Assembly (NCBI GenBank): GCA_964538515.1
Contig: CAZIEW010000009.1
Location: forward strand, 1-64,000
DNA from: CALBZH01 sp964538515
GTDB lineage: Bacteria > Desulfobacterota > Syntrophobacteria > Syntrophobacterales > Syntrophobacteraceae
Direction of reading: 5' to 3'
Length of the DNA stretch: 64,000 bases
The translations under genes were made by a program, and so were the position numbers. Below are positions 50,419 to 60,210 of this stretch, piece after piece. Below the pieces are notes generated by a model. It did no database searches, was not told the origin of the DNA, and worked only from the letters and a program-made list of their open reading frames with translations. Numbering within the stretch: position 1 is the first letter of the stretch; the number at the start of each line of letters is the position of its first letter.

Positions 50419-50769
50419 ATGCGGGTTAAGAAGGCAGTCAAGTCGCGCCAGCGTCGCAAGAAGATCCTCGACCTGGCGAAGGGGTATCGGGGCGGAAGAA
50501 GAACGCTCCTGCGCAGCGCATCGGAAACGGTCGATCGCGCGCTGAAGTTTGCCTATCGGGATCGCAGGCGCAAGAAGCGCGAGTTCAGAACGCTTTGGAT
50601 CATGCGCATCAACGCGGCCGCCCGAGAGAACGGCCTCAGCTACTCCCGCTTCATGAGCGGCCTGAAGAAGGCCAACATCGAGATGGATCGCAAGGTTCTT
50701 GCCGGCCTTGCGGTGGCCGATCCTGCGGCCTTTGCCCGGCTGGCTCAACTGGCCCAAGAGGCGGCGTGA
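50419..50769 (+). CDS. rplT: 50S ribosomal protein L20 (116 aa)
   Basis: MRVKKAVKSRQRRKKILDLA, KGYRGGRRTLLRSASE, RDRRRKKREFRTLWIMRINA and NGLSYSRFMSGLKKA are the standard L20 sequence blocks. L20 binds 23S rRNA early in assembly and in other bacteria represses its own operon through a leader RNA. Starts 66 bp after rpmI and ends 5 bp before pheS. Confidence 0.98.
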   Translation: MRVKKAVKSRQRRKKILDLAKGYRGGRRTLLRSASETVDRALKFAYRDRRRKKREFRTLWIMRINAAARENGLSYSRFMSGLKKANIEMDRKVLAGLAVADPAAFARLAQLAQEAA

Positions 50770-50774
50770 CCGGA

Positions 50775-51785
50775 ATGGAGCAAAGAGTCCGTAGTCTCGT
50801 TGAGGCGGCCGAGGGCGCGATTGCCCAAGCCGGGACCGACGCAAAGGCCCTCGATCGGATCCGGGTTCAGTACCTCGGCAGAAAGGGGGAGCTCGCCCAG
50901 CTCTTCAAGGAGTTGGGAAAGGTTGAAGAGGAAGAAAGACGAGCCCTCGGCAAGCTCTTGAACGAGGCGAAGGCGGCACTGGAAGGCGCTCTCGAAGAGG
51001 CTGTGACTCGAGCCGCGACGGCGGAGCTGGAACAGCGGGAAGCCTTTGACGTCACGGTTCCCGGGCGCAAGCCCGTCAGAGGCCGCCTCCATCCCATCAC
51101 GCAGACGGCGATGGAGATCTGCCGCATATTCAACTGGCTCGGATTCGAATCCGTCGAAGGCCCGGAAGTCGAGCTGGACTATTACAATTTCGAGGCTCTG
51201 AATATTCCGAAGGACCACCCGGCGCGGGACATGCAAGACACCTTTTACGTGTCGGACGACGTGGTGCTGCGGACCCACACGTCACCGCTCCAGATCCGGA
51301 CGATGGAAAGACGGCGTCCTCCCATTCGCGTTATCGCACCGGGAAGGACCTACCGCTGCGACTCGGATGTTACCCACACACCCATGTTCCACCAGGTTGA
51401 GGGGCTCATGGTGGGAAGCAGCATCTCTTTTGGTGACCTCAAGGGCATTCTGACCACGTTTGTCCACCAAATGTTCGCCCCTGACATCGGGCTCCGCTTC
51501 AGGCCGAGCTTCTTCCCCTTCACGGAGCCCAGCGCGGAAGTGGACATTCAGTGCGTCATGTGTCGGGGAGAGGGCTGTCGGGTCTGCAAGCAGACGGGGT
51601 GGCTCGAGATTTTGGGGTCGGGCATGGTCGATCCCGAGGTCTTCAAGATGGTTGGATACGATCCCGAGGAAGTCACGGGATTTGCTTTTGGGATGGGAAT
51701 CGAACGGATTGCCATGCTCAAATTCGGAATCGACGATTTACGCCTCTTCTTCGAAAACGACCTCCGGTTTTTGAGCCAATTCTAA
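50775..51785 (+). CDS. pheS: Phenylalanyl-tRNA synthetase alpha subunit (336 aa)
   Basis: N-terminal coiled-coil tRNA-binding arm (residues ~1-85), then the class II catalytic domain: PVRGRLHPITQTAMEICRIF, GFESVEGPEVELDYYNFEAL, DHPARDMQDTFYV, THTSPLQIRTM, GRTYRCDSDVTHTPMFHQVEG (motif 2), PSFFPFTEPSAEVDI and FGMGIERIAMLKFGIDD (motif 3). ATG 50775 is 5 bp after the rplT stop; longer upstream frames overlap rplT and are shadows. Confidence 0.98.
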   Translation: MEQRVRSLVEAAEGAIAQAGTDAKALDRIRVQYLGRKGELAQLFKELGKVEEEERRALGKLLNEAKAALEGALEEAVTRAATAELEQREAFDVTVPGRKPVRGRLHPITQTAMEICRIFNWLGFESVEGPEVELDYYNFEALNIPKDHPARDMQDTFYVSDDVVLRTHTSPLQIRTMERRRPPIRVIAPGRTYRCDSDVTHTPMFHQVEGLMVGSSISFGDLKGILTTFVHQMFAPDIGLRFRPSFFPFTEPSAEVDIQCVMCRGEGCRVCKQTGWLEILGSGMVDPEVFKMVGYDPEEVTGFAFGMGIERIAMLKFGIDDLRLFFENDLRFLSQF

Positions 51786-51973
51786 GCCGATTCACAGCCC
51801 GGGTGCTACCGCCGCGCTGTGGGTCAGCGCATCCATGTCCACAATCAGGAAAAATACCTTCTGCTCGGGCGAGGCGGCGTCGGTTCTTTCGGTCGTGGCC
51901 GCCCTGAACGCGACCCAGTACCGAGAGCCCGGCAGGCACAGTGAGGCGCTTCACTTTCATAGGGGTTTGCAGC

Positions 51974-54379
51974 ATGATCATCAGCCTGGAATGGCTCCGC
52001 GACTACGTCGACATCCCGCTCGGCATTGAAGCACTGGCCGACCGCCTGACCATGGTCGGTCTTGAAGTGGAGGCGGTACATGGGCAGAGCGAAACCCTCA
52101 GCCACATTGTGACCGCTCGAGTCCAGTCTGTGCTGCCGCATCCCAATGCCGACAAGCTTCGGCTCTGTGAGGTCTGGGATGGCTCCACAACTCACCGGGT
52201 CGTTTGTGGAGCCCCCAACGTCGCAGAGGGCCAAGTGGCGCCCCTGGCGCTGCCGGGCGCCCAGCTTCCCAATGGGATGATCATCCAGAGGACTCAAATC
52301 CGCGGACAGGTATCCGAAGGAATGCTCTGCTCCCAAAAAGAGCTGGGGCTCGGGGACGATGCGAGTGGAATCTGGGTCCTGACACCCGACACTCCAATCG
52401 GAGCCCGGCTCTCCTCGGCTCTGGGTCTTGATGATGTCCGGATGGAGCTCGGCGTGACGCCGAACCGTGGAGACTGCCTCTGTCACATCGGCATCGCCCG
52501 GGAAGTCAGTGCCATCTGCGAGCGGCCCCTCCGGTATCCAGATTGCTCCCTGCTCGAAGCAGGACCCGCGGTCGGCTCCCTTGCCTCGGTCACGATCCGC
52601 GACCCCATTGGCTGCCCGAGATACTCAGCCCGAGTGATCGAAGGGGTTCGCATTGGCCCGTCGCCGGATTGGCTGAAAAAGCGGCTGGAATCCGTCGGAG
52701 TCCGATCCATCAACAACATCGTCGATGTCACCAACTATGTGATGATGGAACTGGGACAGCCTCTCCATGCATTCGACCACGACCTGCTCCGGGAGAACCG
52801 CATCGAGGTTCGCCGCGCCGTTGCGGGTGAGGAATTCACGACACTGGATGGCGAGAAGCGCAAGCTCTTCGATGACACGCTCCTCATTTGCGATGGCGTC
52901 GGTCCCGTCGCGATCGCAGGCATCATGGGCGGTCTCGATTCCGAAATCACGGAGCGTACGACTCGGGTTCTCATCGAGAGCGCCTACTTTGACCCCACGG
53001 GGATCAGGCGCAGCAGCAAGAAGCTTGGCCTTCGGAGCGAGTCGAGCTTCCGGTTCGAGCGGGGCATCGATTGTGATGGCACGCTTCGGGCCCTAGACCG
53101 TGCCGCGCAGCTCATGGCCCAAGTAGGTGGGGGAATCGTCGCGGAAGGCAGAATTGACGTCTATCCTCGCCCGCACCACCCCCCGCGCCTCACGCTCCGG
53201 GTCGACCGAGCGAATCGCTTCTTGGGCACGAGCCTCACCGGCGATCAAATGGCAGCGGCTCTCCGGTCGATCCAGATCGAGGTCATGAGTGTTGATAACC
53301 ATAGCGTGACCGTCGTAGCGCCTTCTTTTCGTCCCGATCTCACCCGTGAAGTGGACTTGCAGGAGGAGATCGCGCGTCTCGTCGGCTATGACCGGATTCC
53401 GGTGACGCTTCCACTGAGCAGCCTGGACTCGTCGCCCCAAGATCCTTACCAGCGCGCCCGCCAAACGGTCAAAGACCTCCTGCAGGCCCTTGGGCTGAGC
53501 GAAGTTATCAATTACTCTTTCATCGGCGAGCAGAGCATCAGAAAGCTCAACCTCAATGCGGAAGACCCGAGGCTACACCCCGTTCGGGTGCGCAATCCGC
53601 TGAGCGAGGAGCAGGCAGTGATGCGCACCACCTTGATCCCTGGGATTTTGCAGACGGCTTGCCGCAACTTTGACCACCGCAATGATAACCTGAGGGTCTT
53701 CGAACTGAGCAAGATCTTTCTCCCGAAGCAGGGGGCTCCCTTGCCCGAAGAGCCCCATTGGCTTGCCGGCGCACTGACCGGTGCGCGTTTCCCCGATCCG
53801 TTGTACGGTCAGCCGGAAGAGGTCGATCTGACGGACACCAAGGGCGTTGTGGAATCCGTTCTGGCATGCTTCCACCTTGACGACATCGTCTACCGGGCGA
53901 GCGACATTCCGCCTTACCTGGATCCCCGGCTTTCGGCATCGGTGTTTTGCGGACAGCAGTGGCTTGGCGCCCTTGGACCCGTCCATCCTCAGGTGGCGGC
54001 CGCCTTTGACATGAAGCAGACTCCCTATCTGTTCGAGCTTGATTTTGATCGGCTTTTTGCTCTGCGAAAGCCTCACCCCATGTATCGCCCTCTCCCCAAG
54101 TACCCCGAAGTGGCCCGGGATATGGCGATTGTGGTGGACGCGTCCGTCCCTGTCCTCGAGCCGCTGACGTTCATGAAGGAGCTTCGTGAGCCGCTATTGG
54201 AGCAAATCGAGGTTTTTGATATCTTTAGGCATGCAAGACTCGGGCAGGACAAGAAGAGTCTCGGATACCGTCTCGTGTACCGGGCGGCAGATCGAAGCCT
54301 GACCGATGAAGAAGTGAACGCCCTTCACAGCCGACTGACCGAGAGGGTTCTGGAAACCTTCCACGCAACACTGCGATGA
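51974..54379 (+). CDS. pheT: Phenylalanyl-tRNA synthetase beta subunit (801 aa)
   Basis: MIISLEWLRDYVDI start; tRNA-binding OB fold (~40-150; VQSVLPHPNADKLRLCEVW), B3/B4 editing domain (GVTPNRGDCLCHIGIARE, SINNIVDVTNYVMMELGQPLHAFD), B5 domain, catalytic-like core (ARLVGYDRIPVTLP, VINYSFIGEQS) and C-terminal FDX-ACB anticodon domain (YPEVARDMAIVVD). Full length. A 188-bp gap separates it from pheS with no supported gene; the usual downstream ihfA and MerR genes are absent here. Confidence 0.97.
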   Translation: MIISLEWLRDYVDIPLGIEALADRLTMVGLEVEAVHGQSETLSHIVTARVQSVLPHPNADKLRLCEVWDGSTTHRVVCGAPNVAEGQVAPLALPGAQLPNGMIIQRTQIRGQVSEGMLCSQKELGLGDDASGIWVLTPDTPIGARLSSALGLDDVRMELGVTPNRGDCLCHIGIAREVSAICERPLRYPDCSLLEAGPAVGSLASVTIRDPIGCPRYSARVIEGVRIGPSPDWLKKRLESVGVRSINNIVDVTNYVMMELGQPLHAFDHDLLRENRIEVRRAVAGEEFTTLDGEKRKLFDDTLLICDGVGPVAIAGIMGGLDSEITERTTRVLIESAYFDPTGIRRSSKKLGLRSESSFRFERGIDCDGTLRALDRAAQLMAQVGGGIVAEGRIDVYPRPHHPPRLTLRVDRANRFLGTSLTGDQMAAALRSIQIEVMSVDNHSVTVVAPSFRPDLTREVDLQEEIARLVGYDRIPVTLPLSSLDSSPQDPYQRARQTVKDLLQALGLSEVINYSFIGEQSIRKLNLNAEDPRLHPVRVRNPLSEEQAVMRTTLIPGILQTACRNFDHRNDNLRVFELSKIFLPKQGAPLPEEPHWLAGALTGARFPDPLYGQPEEVDLTDTKGVVESVLACFHLDDIVYRASDIPPYLDPRLSASVFCGQQWLGALGPVHPQVAAAFDMKQTPYLFELDFDRLFALRKPHPMYRPLPKYPEVARDMAIVVDASVPVLEPLTFMKELREPLLEQIEVFDIFRHARLGQDKKSLGYRLVYRAADRSLTDEEVNALHSRLTERVLETFHATLR

Positions 54380-54392
54380 GGTAAATCGATCC

Positions 54393-54776
54393 ATGGCCGA
54401 GCCGGACAAAGAAGCATCGAAGGAAAAAGGGCCAGAGAAGGTGACTCCCTGTCAGGTCATCTTTTACGTCGGAGACCAGCCGGGACAGGGCTCGTCGTTG
54501 CACTTCAACGAGCGCGGCATGCTGGTTCAATGTGAAAAGCCTGCTGCGCTCAACCAGAAACTGCGGCTGATCCTGCGTTTTCCTGGACTCAGAAACGACA
54601 TCGAGATTCAGGGGGAGGTCGTTTGGACCAACATCCACGGATCCAACGACCCACTGTGCCCTCGGGGAATGGGAGTGAAGTTTCTGAACCTTGAGCGCGA
54701 CACCGAACGACTGCTCACGGACCTGTCCGGGCAGTATGAAGCGCTCAGCAGCATCTTCAGCTGCTACTACAGCTAG
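54393..54776 (+). CDS. PilZ-domain-like protein with degenerate c-di-GMP motifs (127 aa)
   Basis: The fold pattern of a PilZ barrel is readable: SSLHFNERGMLVQCEKP (place of D/N-x-S-x-x-G), LILRFPGLRNDIEIQGEVVW, and CPRGMGVKFLNL. The expected RxxxR at the N-terminal end is replaced by TPCQVIFYV, and the second motif is weak. c-di-GMP binding is therefore doubtful, as in atypical PilZ proteins that act through protein contacts. Starts 14 bp after pheT. Function unknown. Confidence 0.65.
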   Translation: MAEPDKEASKEKGPEKVTPCQVIFYVGDQPGQGSSLHFNERGMLVQCEKPAALNQKLRLILRFPGLRNDIEIQGEVVWTNIHGSNDPLCPRGMGVKFLNLERDTERLLTDLSGQYEALSSIFSCYYS

Positions 54777-54930
54777 CGGGACGAAGCCCTTCCCGAGCAC
54801 GACCAGCGTCACTCAGGATCGCTTCCGAACAGGTTCCGCAGCCACAGGTGAGGACGCGCGCGGAGCCCGTTTACGAAGAGCGATGGACCGCGATTCATCC
54901 TGAGCCCAGGCGCGCAGCAGGGGGACTTGT

Positions 54931-55482
54931 TTGCAGGCACTAGAAACAGCTTTGGTTGCTGCCGCTCTAGGGTGTGATGCGTTTGCGGTGGGCATGGGCG
55001 TCGGAACAAGGTTCTGCAGTCCACGCCAGGTATTTCGCCTTTCCTTTCATTTCGGCCTATTCCAGTTCATCATGCCTCTCCTGGGATGGCTCATCGGGCA
55101 AAATGCCGTCGGTTTCGTGCGACAGGGAGGCCCATGGATTGCCTTTGCACTTCTTTCCTTTATCGGCGGCAAGATGGCCTACGAGAGCTTCCAAACCGAC
55201 GAGGAGCGGCATGAGGAGGCTTGCCCCGATCCCACTCGCGGCATGAGCCTCGTAGCCCTCTCGGTGGCCACTAGTCTTGATGCGCTGGGCGTCGGCTTCA
55301 GCATCGGCATCTTGGGCCACAGCCTGCTTGTCTCGGCCATTTGGATTGGGGTCACCGCATGCGCCATGACGTGGTCGGCAATGAAGCTCGGGAACCGTCT
55401 TTCCGAGCGGTTCGGCAAGCGCATGGAAACGATCGGTGGGGTCATCCTCATCGTGATCGCCCTTAAGTTCTTACTCTCGTAA
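54931..55482 (+). CDS. mntP: MntP-family manganese efflux protein (183 aa)
   Basis: Six-TM inner-membrane protein with the two symmetric acidic motifs of MntP/YebN: GCDAFAVGMGVG in the first helix and TSLDALGVGFSIG in the fourth. Exports Mn2+. TTG at 54931 with AGGGGGA upstream gives the natural start just before the first motif; no ATG fits. Length and helix pattern match MntP. No yybP-type Mn riboswitch was recognised in the ~150-bp upstream gap. Confidence 0.88.
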   Translation: MQALETALVAAALGCDAFAVGMGVGTRFCSPRQVFRLSFHFGLFQFIMPLLGWLIGQNAVGFVRQGGPWIAFALLSFIGGKMAYESFQTDEERHEEACPDPTRGMSLVALSVATSLDALGVGFSIGILGHSLLVSAIWIGVTACAMTWSAMKLGNRLSERFGKRMETIGGVILIVIALKFLLS

Positions 55483-55497
55483 AACAAGAGACCGCCA

Positions 55498-58497
55498 ATG
55501 CCCAAAAGACTCGAAATCACCCTCAAGGATCACCTGTTCGATCCTGAAGGCGCCAGTCTCTGTCGCAAGATCGCCGACTATTTCGGCTGGCACGTCGGAC
55601 GAGCCAGGGTCATCCATGTCTTGACCCTGGATGTGGCCCTGACAGACGAGGAAATGGAGACCGTCCGAAACGAGATTTTTACGAATCCCGTGACTCAGGT
55701 TTCAAGCTTCGAGCCTCTGGCCGAAGCGTTTGACTGGGCGGTGTGGGTCGGGTTCCGCCCCGGCGTGCGGGATACGGCCGGCAGCGTCGCCTTGGAAGCC
55801 ATTTCAGACACCCTGGGAGCGCCTTTGCCGGAATCCGCGGCCGCGTATACGTCACGACTCTATCTTCTGAGCGACGCCGCCCTTGACCGCAGCCAAGCCG
55901 AAACCATTGCCAGGGAGCTCCTAGCCAACGACATCATTCAGCAATGGCGCGTGTACGAGGCGTCGCAATGGGACAGGAAGACGGGCATAGGCATCATTCT
56001 GCCGCGGGTGCATTTGGATCATTCCCCCGCTGTAGCCGAGATTCCAATCCCTTCCGACGAGGCGTTGGCGCTTTTGAGCCAAGAGCGCAACCTGGCACTC
56101 AATCCCAACGACATACCGGTCATTCGAGAATATTTCCTGCGCCCCGAGGTGCGAGAGGCCCGGAAGGCGGTGGGGCTCGACGCTCCGACCGATGTGGAGC
56201 TTGAAGCCATTTCCCAGGCGAGGAGCGACCACTGTAATCACAACACCTTCCGGGGTAAGTTCCATTACCGGGACCTCATCACGGGTGAAGCGCAGACGAT
56301 GAATAGTCTTTTCAAGACCTGCATCGAAGCCCCCACCCTTGAGATCCAACAAGAAAAAGACTGGGTGGTCTCCGTGCTCTGGGATAATGCCGGCGCGGCC
56401 CGATTTGACGAAAGCCATCACTACGCCATCACGGGTGAAACCCACAACAGTCCCTCCAACATGGAGGCCTACGGCGGTGCCTTGACGGGGATTGTCGGCA
56501 TCTATCGGGACATCATGGGCACGGGTAAAGGCGGGCGACTGGTTGCCGGGCTTTACGGCTACTGCGTCGGACCACGGGACTATGCCGGGCCTCTGAAGCC
56601 TCACCTTCACCCGCGTCGCCTGCTCGATGGTGTCGTCGAGGGCGTCAAGGACGGCGGCAACAAGCACGGCGTTCCAACCCCTTTCGGCAATCTTTATTTC
56701 CACCCGTCTTATCTGGGCAAATGCCTCGTGTTCGTCGCCTGTCTAGGCATCCTGCCCCGCGAGGTTCGAGGCGAGCCTGCCGAGAAGAAGTGCCCCCGGT
56801 CGGGAGACCTCATCGTCATGTGCGGTGGTCGGGTGGGCAAAGATGGGATTCACGGGGTGACGGCTTCGAGCGAGATTTACAGCGAGCACACGCCTGCCGG
56901 CCACGTCCAGATCGGTGACCCCTACACGCAGAAAAAGATGCACGATTTTCTTTTGGAAGCACGCGATGAGGGGCTCATCACCTTCATCACCGACAACGGG
57001 GGCGGCGGTCTTTCCTCTTCCGTGGGGGAATCCGCTCAGTTCGCCGGCGGAGCGCTGGTGGATCTCGAAAAAGTGCCGCTGAAATACGAAGGCCTCGATG
57101 TTTGGGAAATCTGGGTTTCGGAATCTCAGGAGCGCATGACCGTGGCTGTTCCGCCGGAATGCGAAGGCCGGTTCATGGAGCTTTCCCGAAGACACGAGGT
57201 CGAAAGCACCGTCATCGGCCTCTACGAAGCCACAGGGAAGCTCCACCTGCGCTACCGCGGTAAGACGGCCGCTTACCTTGACCTCAGCTTCTTTTCCGAA
57301 GACTTCCCCCAATGGGAGTTCGACGCGCACTGGATTCCGCCCGAATTGAGAGGGCTTCACGAGCCGGTCATGACCGAGCCCAAGGACTACCAAGGACTGT
57401 TGATCGAGCTTCTGGCGCAGCCCAACGTCTGTTCCCGGGAATGGATTCAGCGCCAGTACGACCACGAGGTTCAAGGCGGCAGCACGGTCAAGTTCATGAC
57501 CGGACGCGAGCGCGACGTCCCCAACGATGCCGTGGTGCTTCGGCCTGTTCTGGAATCAAACCGGGGGCTTGCCGTCGCTCAAAGCCTCCTTCCGTCCTAC
57601 TCGGAGATCGACACCTACGCCATGATGGCCGCGACCATGGATGAGGCCGTTCGACGGCTGCTTGCGGTGGGAGCCACCCTCGACGAGATCGGAGGCGTCG
57701 ACAACTTCTGCTGGCCCAGCATCCAATATGACCCGGTGAGCAATCCGGACGGGCGCTATAAAGCGGCACAGCTGGTGCGCGCCAACTGGGCACTGCGCGA
57801 CATTTGCCGCGCCTATTCCATCCCGCTTCTGTCCGGAAAGGACAGCATGTACGTGGATGGTCATCTCGCCGGAAGATTCGGGGAGCGTCACAAGGTGTCC
57901 GGCCTGCCGACGATGCAATTCACGGCGACCGGCATTGTGCCAATGATTCGCAAAAGCCTGACCATGGAGCCCAAGATGGCGGGCGACCTCTTGTACGTTC
58001 TCGGGACCACGGCGAATGAGCTGGGGGGATCCGAGTATTACGACCTTTTCGGACATGTGGGACTCAATGCTCCCAAGCTGGACACGGAGGCTGCCCTTAG
58101 CTTGTACAGAAGGGTCGAGCAGGCCATCGACGCGGAGCTCATGGCTTCGTGCCACGGGATCTACCGTGGCGGCATTGCGACCCACGCAGCCCTGATGGCG
58201 TTTGGCGGTCTTCTCGGCATTCGCCTGGAATTGGGACGCGTACCGATGGCGGGTCCGCTCCGTGACGATCAGATTCTGTTCAGCGAATCCTGTGCCCGGT
58301 TCCTGGTCACCGTGGCCGCGGACAAGCGGGAGGATTTCGAGCGGCTTTTCGAGGGACTTCCGTGCGCTCACGTCGGAGAGATCGTATCGGAGCCCAGTCT
58401 GACGATCGTTGGCCAAGCCGGAAGCACGCTCGTCCACGCGTCGATTGCCTCCCTGAAAGCCATCTGGAAACAGGGGACCGTGCCACCGGGTCTCTAA
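55498..58497 (+). CDS. purL: Phosphoribosylformylglycinamidine synthase, large subunit (999 aa)
   Basis: Converts FGAR plus ATP and ammonia to FGAM, step four of purine synthesis. Residues ~1-90 (RLEITLKDHLFDPEGA ... YFGWHVGRARVIHVLTLDV) look like a fused PurS-type domain. The catalytic repeats follow: LEAISQARSDHCNHNTF, ITGETHNSPSNMEAYGGALT, GTGKGGRLVAG, ITDNGGGGLSSSVGESA and the second-half LLSGKDSMYVDG. The glutaminase domain of large E. coli-type PurL is absent and encoded separately as purQ just downstream. Starts 16 bp after mntP. Confidence 0.93.
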   Translation: MPKRLEITLKDHLFDPEGASLCRKIADYFGWHVGRARVIHVLTLDVALTDEEMETVRNEIFTNPVTQVSSFEPLAEAFDWAVWVGFRPGVRDTAGSVALEAISDTLGAPLPESAAAYTSRLYLLSDAALDRSQAETIARELLANDIIQQWRVYEASQWDRKTGIGIILPRVHLDHSPAVAEIPIPSDEALALLSQERNLALNPNDIPVIREYFLRPEVREARKAVGLDAPTDVELEAISQARSDHCNHNTFRGKFHYRDLITGEAQTMNSLFKTCIEAPTLEIQQEKDWVVSVLWDNAGAARFDESHHYAITGETHNSPSNMEAYGGALTGIVGIYRDIMGTGKGGRLVAGLYGYCVGPRDYAGPLKPHLHPRRLLDGVVEGVKDGGNKHGVPTPFGNLYFHPSYLGKCLVFVACLGILPREVRGEPAEKKCPRSGDLIVMCGGRVGKDGIHGVTASSEIYSEHTPAGHVQIGDPYTQKKMHDFLLEARDEGLITFITDNGGGGLSSSVGESAQFAGGALVDLEKVPLKYEGLDVWEIWVSESQERMTVAVPPECEGRFMELSRRHEVESTVIGLYEATGKLHLRYRGKTAAYLDLSFFSEDFPQWEFDAHWIPPELRGLHEPVMTEPKDYQGLLIELLAQPNVCSREWIQRQYDHEVQGGSTVKFMTGRERDVPNDAVVLRPVLESNRGLAVAQSLLPSYSEIDTYAMMAATMDEAVRRLLAVGATLDEIGGVDNFCWPSIQYDPVSNPDGRYKAAQLVRANWALRDICRAYSIPLLSGKDSMYVDGHLAGRFGERHKVSGLPTMQFTATGIVPMIRKSLTMEPKMAGDLLYVLGTTANELGGSEYYDLFGHVGLNAPKLDTEAALSLYRRVEQAIDAELMASCHGIYRGGIATHAALMAFGGLLGIRLELGRVPMAGPLRDDQILFSESCARFLVTVAADKREDFERLFEGLPCAHVGEIVSEPSLTIVGQAGSTLVHASIASLKAIWKQGTVPPGL

Positions 58498-58517
58498 CAG
58501 GTATCGTGGAGTTAGCC

Positions 58518-59327
58518 ATGGCTAAGGTCAGAGCGTTGGTTCTGACAGGTTTCGGTTTGAACTGTGATCTGGAGACTGCTCACTGTCTTGACAGAGCAGG
58601 GGCGCAAGCGGACCGAGTGCATCTCAACGGTCTCCTAAGGGGAGAGGTCTCTCTCCGAGATTTCCAGATATTCGTGGTCGGAGGCGGTTTTTCCTGGGGG
58701 GACGATCACGGGGCGGGCGTGATCATGGCCATGCGGATCAAGCACCGCTTGAAGGACGACCTCCTCAATCTCGTGCACAAAGGTGGCCTTGTACTCGGAA
58801 TCTGCAATGGGTTTCAGGTGCTGGTCAACCTGGGGATTCTCCCCGGCTTCGATCCAGGAGAGCTCAAGAGGGAAGTGGCGCTGATCCACAATGACTGTGG
58901 CTCCTTCCGGGACCAGTGGGTGCATCTGACCGTGGAGGCAGCCTCACCCTGCGTCTTTACTCGCGAAATCAGGATGTTAGAGTTGCCTATTCGACACGGT
59001 GAAGGCAAATTCTACGCCGAGCCCGAGACCTTCCGAAGGCTCATGGATAATCGACAAGTCGTGCTGCGTTACGCCGCACGGGACGGAAGCCGGGCCGATG
59101 GCCAGTTCCCTTGGAACCCGAACGGTTCTCTGGATGACGTGGCGGGAATCTGTGATCCAACCGGCCGGGTCTTTGGCCTGATGCCCCATCCCGAAGCCTA
59201 CAACCACTGGACGAACCATCCGGATTGGACCCTTCAAAAGGAAATCCTCCGGCGTCAGGGACGCCCGTGTCCCGAGGAGGGTCTGGGGATGCTGCTCTTT
59301 CATAACGCGGTACGTCACTTCAGCTGA
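58518..59327 (+). CDS. purQ: Phosphoribosylformylglycinamidine synthase, glutaminase subunit (269 aa)
   Basis: Class I glutamine amidotransferase that supplies ammonia to PurL. Nucleophile Cys96 in LVLGICNGFQVL, oxyanion VVGGGFSWGDDHGAG, and the His/Glu pair in GLMPHPEAYNHW. Slightly longer than the ~225-aa PurQ of Bacillus, similar to the C-terminal domain of large PurL. ATG 58518 has GGAG upstream and is 21 bp past purL. Overlaps purN by one base (TGATG). Confidence 0.93.
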   Translation: MAKVRALVLTGFGLNCDLETAHCLDRAGAQADRVHLNGLLRGEVSLRDFQIFVVGGGFSWGDDHGAGVIMAMRIKHRLKDDLLNLVHKGGLVLGICNGFQVLVNLGILPGFDPGELKREVALIHNDCGSFRDQWVHLTVEAASPCVFTREIRMLELPIRHGEGKFYAEPETFRRLMDNRQVVLRYAARDGSRADGQFPWNPNGSLDDVAGICDPTGRVFGLMPHPEAYNHWTNHPDWTLQKEILRRQGRPCPEEGLGMLLFHNAVRHFS

Positions 59328-60175
59328 TGGTGACGTCCGAAGAAAGTCATTGCATGGAGGCGAAAAAGCGCACCTTGCGTCTGGGAGTGCTGGTTTCCGG
59401 AGGGGGCACGAACCTCCAGGCCCTCATCGACCGCTCCCGCTCAGGCGATTTGGCGGCCGAGGTGGTTGTCGTTGTGAGCGACAACAAGGACGCTTACGGC
59501 CTTGTGCGCGCGCAAGCAGCCTCCATTCCGGCTCATGTGGTGAATTACAGGGGGCGGCGTGGGCAGGAGCCCTCGGGATCAAGCCTGGCCCCGCTGCCCA
59601 GCGATCTCGACGAAATCGACCGCAAACAACGTATCCTCAAGAATCCGGACCCATCGGCGCGTCGAGAGCAGCTTACCCGGCTCCTTCTGGCAGAACGAGA
59701 GCTGATCGGTTGTCTGGACCGTTATCGGCCGGATTACATCTGCCTTGCGGGGTTCATGCGCCTGGTGTCGCCTTATTTCCTGTCCCACTTCAACCGCGAC
59801 GGACAATGGCGGGTGCTGAATATTCACCCTGCACTCCTCCCTTCCTTTCCCGGACAGCACGGCTACGACGACACCTACCATTATGGCGGCAAGTGGGGAG
59901 GCGTTACGGTTCATTTCGTGGACGAAGGGGAGGACACGGGCCCGATCATCGCCCAGGCCCCATTCCCCATATGGCCGAACGAAAGCCTGGAGAGGATGCG
60001 GGAAAGGGGATTGAGCATCGAATATGAGGTCTACGCCCAGTGCGTCAACTGGCTTGCCGCCGAGCAAGTCCGCATCGAGCACACCAGCACCGGCCGCATC
60101 AAGACCCTCATCACGGATCCCCACTATCCTGACATCCTGGCCCGATGGATGCATCAGGCGCTTGCACCGACCTGA
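59327..60175 (+). CDS. purN: Phosphoribosylglycinamide formyltransferase with insertion (282 aa)
   Basis: Transfers the formyl group from 10-formyl-THF to GAR. RLGVLVSGGGTNLQALID, ICLAGFMRLVSPYFL, the active-site NIHPALLPSFPGQHG (Asn, His) and VDEGEDTGPIIAQAP (Asp) are intact. It is ~70 residues longer than E. coli PurN: between VVNYRGRR and LIGCLDRYRPDY lies a ~45-residue hydrophilic insertion. Start at 59327 overlaps the purQ stop; ATG 59354 (MEAKKRTLRLGV) is the alternative and begins nearer the conserved core. purL-purQ-purN form one operon. Confidence 0.9.
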   Translation: MVTSEESHCMEAKKRTLRLGVLVSGGGTNLQALIDRSRSGDLAAEVVVVVSDNKDAYGLVRAQAASIPAHVVNYRGRRGQEPSGSSLAPLPSDLDEIDRKQRILKNPDPSARREQLTRLLLAERELIGCLDRYRPDYICLAGFMRLVSPYFLSHFNRDGQWRVLNIHPALLPSFPGQHGYDDTYHYGGKWGGVTVHFVDEGEDTGPIIAQAPFPIWPNESLERMRERGLSIEYEVYAQCVNWLAAEQVRIEHTSTGRIKTLITDPHYPDILARWMHQALAPT

Positions 60176-60210
60176 GCTTGGGCAGAGCATCTCGCGGACC
60201 GGACACCGGT

